A DNA stretch of 64,000 bases. Source: Byssovorax sp. GTDB taxonomy: Bacteria; Myxococcota_A; Polyangia; Polyangiales; Polyangiaceae. A model generated the notes under the pieces. It ran no database searches and had not been told where the DNA came from. It saw only the letters and a list, made by a program, of their open reading frames with translations. The DNA lies in the NCBI GenBank assembly GCA_025362495.1, contig JANYGI010000133.1, positions 1 to 64,000 on the forward strand, read 5' to 3'. The position numbers were made by a program, and so were the translations under genes. Numbering within the stretch: the stretch's first letter is position 1; every line of letters begins with the position of its first letter. This document shows, one piece after another, positions 44,940 through 52,527 of the stretch.

Positions 44940-44961
44940 AGCTCCTGAAAATTTTGGAGCT
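44940..44961. promoter_or_regulatory. 22-bp inverted repeat upstream of the efflux operon
   Basis: AGCTCC (44940-44945) and GGAGCT (44956-44961) flank a central AAAATTTT, making a near-perfect palindrome. It lies about 120 bp upstream of the adaptor start and about 48 bp downstream of the methyltransferase stop. Its symmetry and AT-rich centre suit a dimeric regulator's operator; no U-run follows, so it is a poor terminator. Confidence 0.4.
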
Positions 44962-45008
44962 ACCCAGTCGACGCCCACGCCGGCGGCATCAACCCGCCAC
45001 TGTGTCCA

Positions 45009-45629
45009 TCATCCGCGCGTCGCCGTCCCGATCACTCCAGCGCGCACCGGCACCGGCAGCGGGAGCTCGATCGCCTGGAGCGACACGCTCTCGAAGCCCG
45101 CGCGCTCGAGCTCGACCGCCGGATCGCGCAGCAGCGTGCAGCCGGCGAGGGCGATCCTCCACGCGGGATCGATCGCGCGCTGCAGCCACGCCACCCACGG
45201 ATCGGGGCTCTTCACGTGCTCCAGGAGCCGCAGCGAGCCGCCTTTTCGCAGCACGCGCCTCACCTCGCCGAGCGCGGCGCCGAGGTCGCGAATCGAGCAG
45301 AGGGTGAACGTCACCAGCACCGTATCGAACGAGCCGGCGTCGAAGGGCAGCTCGCCCGCCTTGCCTTCGAGGAGCGTGAGGTTGGCGACGGCGTCGCGGG
45401 CGCGCTCCTCGGCGCGGCGTCGCATCCGCGCGGCGGGCTCGACCGCGGTCACGTCGACGCCGGCGCGATAATGCTGGAAATTGAGGCCGGTACCTGCGCC
45501 GATCTCCAGCACGCGCCCCGCGGCGCCGCGGACGACCTCGGCCCGCAGCGCCTCGACCTCGCGCCCGAGCGACCAGTCGTTGATCCACGGAAGCGTGAAA
45601 TCCCCCAGCGATTCGAGCGGTGACTTCAT
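45009..45629 (-). CDS. Class I SAM-dependent methyltransferase
   Basis: 206 residues. SAM motif I is VLEIGAGTGLNFQHY (about 41-55), with the acidic loop VTAVEPAARM, motif III region PFDAGSFDTVLVTFTLCSI and LRKGGSLRLLEHVKSPDP. This matches the small UbiE/Methyltransf_11-type family often annotated as phospholipid or generic methyltransferases. Substrate unknown. It is transcribed divergently from the XPB-like gene across 77 bp. Confidence 0.88.
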   Translation of the reverse strand: MKSPLESLGDFTLPWINDWSLGREVEALRAEVVRGAAGRVLEIGAGTGLNFQHYRAGVDVTAVEPAARMRRRAEERARDAVANLTLLEGKAGELPFDAGSFDTVLVTFTLCSIRDLGAALGEVRRVLRKGGSLRLLEHVKSPDPWVAWLQRAIDPAWRIALAGCTLLRDPAVELERAGFESVSLQAIELPLPVPVRAGVIGTATRG

Positions 45630-45706
45630 GCGCGCGAGCCTAGCGCAACGCGCTCGCAGTGGTGCTGGACCTCGGCGCGGATCCGCTGCAAGAAGGGCCC
45701 CAGCAC

Positions 45707-47068
45707 ATGCCGGTAGCGCTCGCCTTCCACGGGGGAACGGTGCGGATCGAGGGCCTCGATCGCGACGCGCTCCCGCCTGATTTACCGGCCTCGTGCGTGT
45801 TCGATGCGCGCGAGGGCGTCCATCGCATCCCGGCGATCGACTACGCCGCGCTCGTCCTCGCGCTCCGCGCGGCCGAGGTCGCCTTCACCGACGAGGCGCG
45901 CGCGTACCGCGATCTCGCGCTCGAGCCGACGATCAAGCACGAGCCGTTTCCCTATCAAAAAGAGGCGCTCCAGCGCTGGCGGGCCGCTCGCTGCCGCGGC
46001 GTCGTCGTCCTCCCGACGGGCGCGGGCAAGACGTTCGTCGCCACGCTGGCGATCGGCGCGCGGCAGCGGAGCACGCTCGTCGTCGTGCCCACGCTCGATC
46101 TGTTGAACCAGTGGTACGACGTCCTCGCCGCGGCGTTCAACGTGCCGATTGGCATCGTCGGCGGCGGCTACCACGAGATAGAAGACCTCACCGTCACGAC
46201 CTACGACTCGGCCTATCTGCACATGGATCGCTTCGGACACCGCTTCGGCCTGGTGATCTTCGACGAGTGCCACCACCTGCCGAGCCCCTCGTACGCGGCC
46301 TGCGCGCGGATGTGCCTCGCGCCGTTTCGACTCGGCCTCTCCGCCACGCCGGAGCGCACCGACGGGCGCACGGCGGACGATACGATTGGCCCCATCGTCT
46401 TTCGCAAGGACATCACCGAGCTCTCGGGAGAGTACCTGTCCGAGTACGAGACCGTCCGCCTCGAGGTCCCCCTCTCGCCCGAGGAGCGCGAGAGCTACGA
46501 CCGCGATCGAGCCACGTACATCGGCTTTCTCCGCGCTCACGCCCTCCGCATGCCCGAGGGGTGGGGCCGCTTTCTCATGCTCGGCTCGCAGAGCGACGCC
46601 GGCCGCCGCGCCTTCACGGCCTATCGCCGGCAAAGGGCCATCGCCCTCGCCGCGCCTGGCAAGATCGCCGTGCTCGCGCGCCTCCTCCACGCGCACCGCG
46701 CCGATCGCACCATCGTCTTCACCGAAGACAACGCCACGGTCTACAGCATCTCGCGGCGGTTCCTGCTGCCGGTGATCACCCATCAGACCAAGGTGAAAGA
46801 GCGCAGCCGGATCCTCGCCGAATTCAACGAGGGCAAGCTCACCGCCGTCGTCACGTCGAAGGTGCTCAACGAGGGCGTGAACGTGCCCGAGGCCAACGTG
46901 GCAGTCGTGCTCTCCGGGAGCGGATCGGTGCGCGAGCACGTGCAGCGGCTCGGCCGCATCCTCCGCAAAGGCGTCGACAAGCGGGCCATCCTCTACGAGC
47001 TCGTCGCCGCGGGCACGGGCGAGGAGCGCACCAGCGACAAGCGCCGGGACCACAGTGCTTACCACTGA
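45707..47068 (+). CDS. XPB-like superfamily 2 DNA helicase
   Basis: 453 residues from the ATG of MPVALAFHGGTVRIEG, supported by AAGAAGG upstream; two GTG codons 45-48 bp earlier are alternatives. The N-terminal damage-recognition-like domain precedes PYQKEALQRW (Q motif), Walker A LPTGAGKT (about 103), VVVPTLDLLNQW, DECHH (about 185), GLSATPERTDG, and in the second RecA domain VFTEDNATVYSI and QRLGRILRKG (motif VI). This is the XPB/Ssl2 pattern found in archaea and a subset of bacteria. The next gene encodes a Bax1-like nuclease and overlaps by 14 bp, so the two should act together in opening and cutting damaged DNA. Confidence 0.92.
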   Translation: MPVALAFHGGTVRIEGLDRDALPPDLPASCVFDAREGVHRIPAIDYAALVLALRAAEVAFTDEARAYRDLALEPTIKHEPFPYQKEALQRWRAARCRGVVVLPTGAGKTFVATLAIGARQRSTLVVVPTLDLLNQWYDVLAAAFNVPIGIVGGGYHEIEDLTVTTYDSAYLHMDRFGHRFGLVIFDECHHLPSPSYAACARMCLAPFRLGLSATPERTDGRTADDTIGPIVFRKDITELSGEYLSEYETVRLEVPLSPEERESYDRDRATYIGFLRAHALRMPEGWGRFLMLGSQSDAGRRAFTAYRRQRAIALAAPGKIAVLARLLHAHRADRTIVFTEDNATVYSISRRFLLPVITHQTKVKERSRILAEFNEGKLTAVVTSKVLNEGVNVPEANVAVVLSGSGSVREHVQRLGRILRKGVDKRAILYELVAAGTGEERTSDKRRDHSAYH

Positions 47069-48311
47069 CCTCGTCCGCATCCGCAAGAAGGATGGCAAGA
47101 TCACCCCGCAGTACCTGCGCGGGCCCGCGATCGAGCGGTTGCTACCGATCGTCGGGTATTACGGCGAGACGTTCGCGGGGATGATCGGCGCCGCGCGTGA
47201 CGATCTCGACGCCGCGCTCGACGCGGCCGACGTCGCCGCGCGGGATCGCGTCGCGGCGCTCGGGCTGCGCAAGGTGCTGGAGGATCGCGCCGAGTTCGAG
47301 ACGGCCGAGGGGATCGATCCCGAGGCCCTGCGGCGCGAGCTCTTCGCCGACGCCGCGCTCGCGCACAAGAGCCTGGAACTGCGGGATCAATTCGATCGCG
47401 ACGCCGTGCTCGCGGCCACCGCAGCGCGCCTCGGGATGACGGTGGAGGCGCTGGAGAAGGGCCTCTATTCGGACCTCCGCGGGAGCGAGATCTTGCAGAG
47501 CTTTCGCCCGCTGCCGGCCGAAGGCGTGATCGAGCGGTACAACCTCGGGCTGGCGCAAGCGATCTTGATCCGGGCCACGCGCGTCACCGTCCGCCTCGAA
47601 GGCGAGGAGGTCGCGCGGTATCGCGACATCTTCCGCGCGGCGCGCTTTCACCAGCTCCTGCACACGGTCCACGGCGATCCGACCGCCGGCTACACGATAG
47701 AGCTCGACGGGCCCTTCAGCCTCTTCGACGCCGTGCAGCGGTATGGAGTGCGTCTCGCGCTCTTCCTCCCCAGCGTGCTGGCATGCGCGTCGTTCCAGGT
47801 CGAGGCCGAGGTGCTCTGGGGGAAGGAGCGCGAGAAGCTCACCTTCGCCATCGATCCCTCGCACGGGCTCTCTGTCGCGGGGGCGCGCGAGCCGGCGGGG
47901 GTGGCGCCGGATCTCGAGCTCTTCTGCGAGGCGTTTCGCCGGCTGGAGTCGCCGTGGAGCGTCGCCCCGAACGACCGGATCTTCGCCTTGCCGGGCGAGG
48001 TGGTGTGCGTTCCTGATCTCGTCTTCGCGAGCAAGGAGACGGGAGAAGAGGTGTTCCTCGAGGCCTTCGGGTTCTGGAGCCGAGCGGCGGTGTGGAAGCG
48101 CGTCGAGCTGCTGCGAAAGGGGTTTCCTGCGCGGATCTTGCTCGCGGTGGGGAAGCAGCTCCGGGTGAGCGAAGAGGTCCTGGGGGACGAGGACGCCGGC
48201 GAGCTCTACGTGTACAAGCGGACGATCTCGCCGCGCGAGGTGCTGGAGCGGCTCGGCCGCGGGGCGCGGGCGGCTGCCCCGCGTGCGAAGGGCGCGCGCT
48301 CGCGGTCTTGA
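47055..48311 (+). CDS. Bax1-like nuclease partner of XPB (DUF790)
   Basis: 418 residues, starting inside the helicase gene. It opens MLTTDLVRIRKKDGKITPQYL, the DUF790/Bax1 N-terminus, and has LGLAQAILIRATRVTVRLE and YTIELDGPFSLFDAVQRYGV. Near the C-terminus is a nuclease-like block CVPDLVFASKETGEEVFLEA then FGFWSRAAVWKRVELLRKG, which fits a PD-(D/E)xK-type arrangement. In archaea Bax1 binds XPB, stimulates it and nicks damaged DNA in a candidate nucleotide excision repair pathway. Only the last 40 residues (Ala/Arg-rich) lack obvious family similarity. Confidence 0.9.
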   Translation: MLTTDLVRIRKKDGKITPQYLRGPAIERLLPIVGYYGETFAGMIGAARDDLDAALDAADVAARDRVAALGLRKVLEDRAEFETAEGIDPEALRRELFADAALAHKSLELRDQFDRDAVLAATAARLGMTVEALEKGLYSDLRGSEILQSFRPLPAEGVIERYNLGLAQAILIRATRVTVRLEGEEVARYRDIFRAARFHQLLHTVHGDPTAGYTIELDGPFSLFDAVQRYGVRLALFLPSVLACASFQVEAEVLWGKEREKLTFAIDPSHGLSVAGAREPAGVAPDLELFCEAFRRLESPWSVAPNDRIFALPGEVVCVPDLVFASKETGEEVFLEAFGFWSRAAVWKRVELLRKGFPARILLAVGKQLRVSEEVLGDEDAGELYVYKRTISPREVLERLGRGARAAAPRAKGARSRS

Positions 48312-48344
48312 ATCCGGCGCTCACCTCGCGTACGGGGGACGCCT

Positions 48345-49088
48345 ATGCGCCTGAGCCTCTTCGCCGTCGCCGTCGCCTCGTCGCTCCTCGTCATGGGTTG
48401 TGGCACCACGTTCGTCTCCACGCGCGCCGTGGAGCCGGTGCTCGTCGCCAGCGCGCAGAGCCCCGCCGAGATGCGCGCGGCGATCATCCGCGCGCTGCAG
48501 TTCCGCAAGTTCAGCCCGGAGTCCGAGGTCGAGGGGCGGATCATCGCCCACCTCGATCACGGCGACGTGCGGCTCCAGATCGCCGTCGAGTACGCGCCGA
48601 CGCAGTACGCGGTGCGGTACCTGTCGAGCACCGGTTACGCGACCGAGACGGCGCCCAGCGGCGAGGTGCTCGTCGAGAAGCGCTGGGTCACGCAGGCCAA
48701 GGCGCTCAACTCGCGCATCGCCGAGGAGATGAAGGTGCCCGCGCGCGAGGCGGCCGCGGCCGCGCGGCAGGAGCGCGAGTACCAGCTGATGATCGAGCAG
48801 CAGCGCACGGCGCAGGCTCAGGCCGACGCGCAGGCCGCGGCGGCCGCCAACGGGCAGCCCGTCGGTCCGCCGCCGAGCAGCGGCGTGAGCGCCGGGCAGG
48901 TGGCGGGCGCCGGGGCCATCGTGCTTCAAGCGGTGATCCCGACGGGCGGTATCAACCTCCACGCCGGCAGCTACCGCTGCGAGCTCAACGGCGTGCACTA
49001 CACGTGTCCGAACCAGGATGCCCTCAATCACTGCATCCAGGTCGGACCGAGCGGCTGTACCCGCGATCCGGGCCAACCCCGCCACTGA
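48345..49088 (+). CDS. Lipoprotein of unknown function
   Basis: 247 residues. The signal sequence ends SSLLVMGC, an acceptable lipobox. Residues about 35-120 form an alpha/beta domain (SPAEMRAAIIRALQFRKFSP, EGRIIAHLDHGDVRLQIAVE, YAVRYLSSTGY) and end with KRWVTQAKALNSRIAEEM, a pattern seen in small lipoproteins of several Gram-negative phyla. A helical Gln/Ala-rich segment and a Pro/Gly linker follow. The C-terminus is a Cys-containing tail (GSYRCELNGVHYTCPNQDAL, then CIQVGPSGC) that could form two disulfides. No partner is evident. Confidence 0.75.
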   Translation: MRLSLFAVAVASSLLVMGCGTTFVSTRAVEPVLVASAQSPAEMRAAIIRALQFRKFSPESEVEGRIIAHLDHGDVRLQIAVEYAPTQYAVRYLSSTGYATETAPSGEVLVEKRWVTQAKALNSRIAEEMKVPAREAAAAARQEREYQLMIEQQRTAQAQADAQAAAAANGQPVGPPPSSGVSAGQVAGAGAIVLQAVIPTGGINLHAGSYRCELNGVHYTCPNQDALNHCIQVGPSGCTRDPGQPRH

Positions 49089-49193
49089 ATCACCGTTCAC
49101 GATCCCGAGAGTCTTCACGACGACTCTCCACGACGACGCCCTCCAGCGTGCAACCACGATGTCGCCCGGGCGGTCAGCGCGCTGTCGTTGGAG

Positions 49194-50051
49194 TCAGCCG
49201 TTTGACGACGCGATGATCCGCGCCACGGCCTTCTTCCAGTCGTCGTCGATTCCCAGCACCGGAGTCAGCCCCTGGAATCCGCACTCTTTCGGCACGCAAA
49301 CCAGGTTGGCCTCGGGCTGGAATCGCGCGAAGACGTTGTCGGGGTTGGCGAAGAAATTCGATCGGTTGTAGAAGCTCGCGATCTGCCAGTGGGCCTGATA
49401 ATCCAGGGCAAACACGGCTTCCAGCAGCTCGCGCGAGCGCTCGACGGTGTCGTTCTCCAGGAACAGCACGGGTCGACAGCGGGCGATGGTCTGCCGCGCG
49501 CCCGCGATGACCTTCGCCTCCATGCCTTCCACGTCAATCTTGATCAGCGCGCACGACCGCAGATCGAGATCGTCGATGGGCATCACGTCGACGCTCTCGC
49601 CCGGGCCTTCGACGGCGCGAACGGCCCCGAAGTTGAGGGTCGCCCGCGGATCGAGGCTCGGAAAGGTGAGCTGACCGCGCGCGTCGCCCACGGCGGCCAT
49701 CATGCACATCACGTTGGTGAGTCCGTTGAGCGCCACGTTCCCGCAGAGCGTCTGGTAAACGAGGCGCTGCGGCTCGAACGCGATCACCAGGCCTTGCGCG
49801 GTGACCTTGCCGGCGAAGAAGACGGTGTGCGTCCCGATGTTCGCCCCGACGTCGACCACGGTGTCGCCGGGCCTCAGCATCTGGTCGAGGAGGAAGACCT
49901 CGTCGTCGCACCACTCGCCGTAGAGATCGAGCGAGCGCCCGATGAAGGCGTCGTTGACGTTGTACATCATCGTTCCATGGCGGCACTTCTTGACGGCCAT
50001 GTGCGACGATTCGAGGAGCCGAGCGGGGATGCTTCCAGGTTCACTGATCAT
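49194..50051 (-). CDS. FkbM-family methyltransferase
   Basis: 285 residues from the ATG of MISEPGSIPARLLES, which has GGAG 7 nt upstream; an ATG at 50087 overlapping the previous stop lacks one. The SAM-binding core reads DTVVDVGANIGTHTVFFAGK (about 63-82), then VIAFEPQRLVYQTLCGNVAL and CALIKIDVEGMEAKVIAGAR, all diagnostic of FkbM. These enzymes usually O-methylate sugars or polyketide hydroxyls. The gene follows a GT2 glycosyltransferase gene by 32 bp on the same strand, suggesting methylation of the sugar or glycan it adds. Confidence 0.9.
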   Translation of the reverse strand: MISEPGSIPARLLESSHMAVKKCRHGTMMYNVNDAFIGRSLDLYGEWCDDEVFLLDQMLRPGDTVVDVGANIGTHTVFFAGKVTAQGLVIAFEPQRLVYQTLCGNVALNGLTNVMCMMAAVGDARGQLTFPSLDPRATLNFGAVRAVEGPGESVDVMPIDDLDLRSCALIKIDVEGMEAKVIAGARQTIARCRPVLFLENDTVERSRELLEAVFALDYQAHWQIASFYNRSNFFANPDNVFARFQPEANLVCVPKECGFQGLTPVLGIDDDWKKAVARIIASSNG

Positions 50052-50083
50052 GGTCAATCTCCGGCAACGCTGGAGAGCAACGG

Positions 50084-51484
50084 TCATGCCGTGCAGGGAG
50101 CCGATCGGCCCGCCTGCGCGGCGAGCGCGAGGAGGAGGCTTCCGTGGCGCGCGCACCGGTGCGGCGCGAGGTAGCCCTCACCCGCGAGGCTCCGGGCCTT
50201 CGCGAGCAGGACGCGGAAGTCGTCGCGCGCGCCGAGCGCCTCGGCGGCGGCGGCGGCGAGGAGCCAGCCGTCGGGGTGGCCGTCGAGCAAGGGCTCTATC
50301 CCCGCCAGCACCTCACCGTAGCTCCGCGCTTCGAGGAGACACTCTATCAGGCCGAGGCGGGCTTCGAGGTGATCGGGCTCGACGGCGAGCGCGGCCTCGA
50401 ACGAGGCGCGCGCGGGCTGGAGTCGGCCGAGGAGGAGCTCTGTCGTCCCGCGTCGCGTCAGCCCCGCCCAGGTCGCCGCGCCGCGGACGAAGCGCTGCAT
50501 GAAGGCGTGATCGCGCCTGCCGATCGCGGCGGCGAAGGCCGCGCTCGCGGCCTCGAGCCCTGCGGCGCGGACCGCGGGATCGGCGCTCTTGATCGCGCGC
50601 ATTTCCTCGGCTGTTCCACGCAAAAAATCGAAGTCGGGGTGCGCCCCGTCGATGGCCTCGGCCTCGGCCACCGTGCGGAGCGTGCCCTCCTCGTCGCCCG
50701 CCTCGAGCTGGAGCCGCGCGCGCGCCGTCGCGAGCCGGAGCACCGAGGTGTGCGGCGGCGCCGTCGCCAGGCGAGACCACCCCCGCTCCACCGCGCGTCG
50801 CGCGTCGTCGATGCGCCCGAGCTCCAGATAGTCGTGCGCGAGATACCCGAGCGCCGTCGGGTCCTCCGGCTCGGCGTCGGCGACGCGCTCGAGCAGGCGA
50901 GAGTTGCGCTGGGCCTTTGAAAGACGGGTCCGCACCTCCAGCGACGCCCCGAGATGGACGATGTCGGCCGGTACGAACCGGGCCTTCATCCCGCGCGCCC
51001 GGAGCCAGGGCAGGACGTTCTCGTGGATGATCCCCGTGAAGCGAAGATCGGGTGTGCTGCGCAGGAGCCGCGGGAGGTGGCCGACCTCGCCGATGCGGGC
51101 TTTGCCGCTCACCACCTCATCGAGCGCGGCGTCGATCCGCGTGGCCTCGTGCAGCGGGAGGAGGCCGCAATCGAAGCCTCCGCGCGCGATCGCCTGCCGG
51201 ATCGCCGCGCCGCCGCGGGGCGTGAGGCGCTCGTCGGCGTCGAGCACCAGGATCCACTCGCCGGTCGCCAGCGCGATTGACTCGTTGCGGGCCGCGGCAA
51301 AGTCGTCTCGCCAGGGAACATGCGCGATCCGGGCCCCCGCGCGCGCCGCGATTTCCGGCGTCGCATCGGTGCTCCCGGTGTCGACGACGACGATCTCGTC
51401 GACGTGAGGCGCGATGGAGGCGAGACACGCCGGGAGAAACTCGGCTTCGTTGCGGACGATGAGGCAGGCGGAGAGGCGAACCAC
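50084..51484 (-). CDS. GT2 glycosyltransferase with C-terminal TPR domain
   Basis: 466 residues. The N-terminal GT-A domain begins LSACLIVRNEAEFLPACLAS and has EIVVVDTGSTDATPEIA, the ARNESIALATGEWILVLDAD donor-binding DAD and HENVLPWL. After about residue 215 come TPR units (ALGYLAHDYLELGRIDDARR, LGRLQPARASFEAALAVEPD, EARLGLIECLLEARSYGEVL). This GT2-TPR arrangement is typical of glycosyltransferases that modify peptides, proteins or cell-surface glycans. It is probably co-transcribed with the FkbM gene downstream. Confidence 0.9.
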   Translation of the reverse strand: MVRLSACLIVRNEAEFLPACLASIAPHVDEIVVVDTGSTDATPEIAARAGARIAHVPWRDDFAAARNESIALATGEWILVLDADERLTPRGGAAIRQAIARGGFDCGLLPLHEATRIDAALDEVVSGKARIGEVGHLPRLLRSTPDLRFTGIIHENVLPWLRARGMKARFVPADIVHLGASLEVRTRLSKAQRNSRLLERVADAEPEDPTALGYLAHDYLELGRIDDARRAVERGWSRLATAPPHTSVLRLATARARLQLEAGDEEGTLRTVAEAEAIDGAHPDFDFLRGTAEEMRAIKSADPAVRAAGLEAASAAFAAAIGRRDHAFMQRFVRGAATWAGLTRRGTTELLLGRLQPARASFEAALAVEPDHLEARLGLIECLLEARSYGEVLAGIEPLLDGHPDGWLLAAAAAEALGARDDFRVLLAKARSLAGEGYLAPHRCARHGSLLLALAAQAGRSAPCTA

Positions 51485-51557
51485 GGCCGGAGATCGACGG
51501 GAGCGCCGCCGACTTTAGACAATGCACCGAGCGCCCTGATTTCGATCGTCGCGAGGA

Positions 51558-52379
51558 TCACCCCTCGTTGCGGGGCTTCCCCAGGGCGTTCGCCAGCTCC
51601 GCCCGCAGCGCGTTCACCTCTGCCTGCAGCCGCTCGTTGGCCTCGCGCGACCTGGCCTCGGCCTCGCGCGACTTCGCCTCGGCCTCGCGGGATTTTGCCT
51701 CGGCCTCGCGGGATTTTGCCTCGGCCTCGCGCGACTTCGCCTCGGCCTCCTGCGGCGTGGGCAGGAGATCACGCCCTTCCCGATCGCGCGACAGCCGCAG
51801 CATCGGGCCAATCTTCGCGTCGTTGACCACGGTCCACCACAAGCCCAGCTTCTCGCAGGCGAGGAGATCGGGATCCTTCGGTGATCGCTCCACCAGATCA
51901 CCACCCACGGCGTCCCAGATCCGGATTGGCTGCTCGAGATCCTCCGGGGCGAAGCGCACGACCTCGCCGATCCCCGAGGCGCGATAGCGCTCGAGCTTCT
52001 CGTTCCAGTCGGACTCGCCTTCGTCGGAGTCGCTCACGACCTCGACCCCGAGATCGGGCGCGCCGCGCTCCCAGGTCTTCCAGGTCCTGAAGAGATCGTG
52101 CGGTGTTCCGAGGCGAACGAACGCGTCGGGCGCGAGGTTCTTCTTCGCGCTCCGCGGATCCCAGTAGACGAACTGCTCGGAGCCGATCGTCGCCTCGTGC
52201 GCGAGCTCGCGCTTCAACAAGAGAAAGAGCGCGGTGCGGATCTCGAGGTGGCGGCCAGTTTCAGGCACTTCTTCGCTTTCGGGAAAGTACTCCGGCTCGG
52301 GCGCTCGATCGTAGATGTGCGGCCCGGGCTGTCGGCGAGGCGCAGCGAACGGGCGGACCTGGAAATCGTGGGCCTGCAT
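51558..52379 (-). CDS. Uma2-family (DUF820) protein with 7-residue coiled-coil repeats
   Basis: 273 residues from the ATG of MQAHDFQVRPFAAP. The nuclease-like core (about 30-195) has LEIRTALFLLLKRELAHEA, APDAFVRLG, GAPDLGVEVVSDSD and YRASGIGEVVRFAPED, the D..E.. pattern of Uma2 putative endonucleases in the PD-(D/E)xK superfamily. Residues about 208-245 are five copies of the heptad EAKSREA, which continue into a coiled coil ending EVNALRAELANAL. Family members are abundant in cyanobacteria and Myxococcota, and their biological role is not known. It is divergent from the kinase at 52528 across 148 bp. Confidence 0.85.
   Translation of the reverse strand: MQAHDFQVRPFAAPRRQPGPHIYDRAPEPEYFPESEEVPETGRHLEIRTALFLLLKRELAHEATIGSEQFVYWDPRSAKKNLAPDAFVRLGTPHDLFRTWKTWERGAPDLGVEVVSDSDEGESDWNEKLERYRASGIGEVVRFAPEDLEQPIRIWDAVGGDLVERSPKDPDLLACEKLGLWWTVVNDAKIGPMLRLSRDREGRDLLPTPQEAEAKSREAEAKSREAEAKSREAEAKSREAEARSREANERLQAEVNALRAELANALGKPRNEG
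51656..51760. repeat. 21-bp tandem repeats inside the Uma2-type gene
   Basis: About five copies of a 21-bp unit (CTCGGCCTCGCG followed by GATTTTGCC or GACTTCGCC on the plus strand) lie end to end. Two adjacent copies are identical. They encode the seven-residue coiled-coil unit of the gene in frame. Copy-number changes here would lengthen or shorten the coiled coil without breaking the frame. Confidence 0.85.
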
Positions 52380-52527
52380 CGCGAGGTCGACGATAGCACG
52401 GGGTGCGTCGCGGGCCTCGCGCCGCGCCGGAGCCTCCTCGCCGCAGCGCGCCGCGCGACCGCGCGACCGCGCGCCGAAAATCGCTCCGAACGCCGCGCCC
52501 CCGAGGTGGTAGGCTGCCCGTTCCCCA

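Noticed and set aside
51656-51760. Short regularly spaced repeats, considered as a CRISPR array
   Set aside because: The units are contiguous with no unique spacers and encode an in-frame coiled coil.
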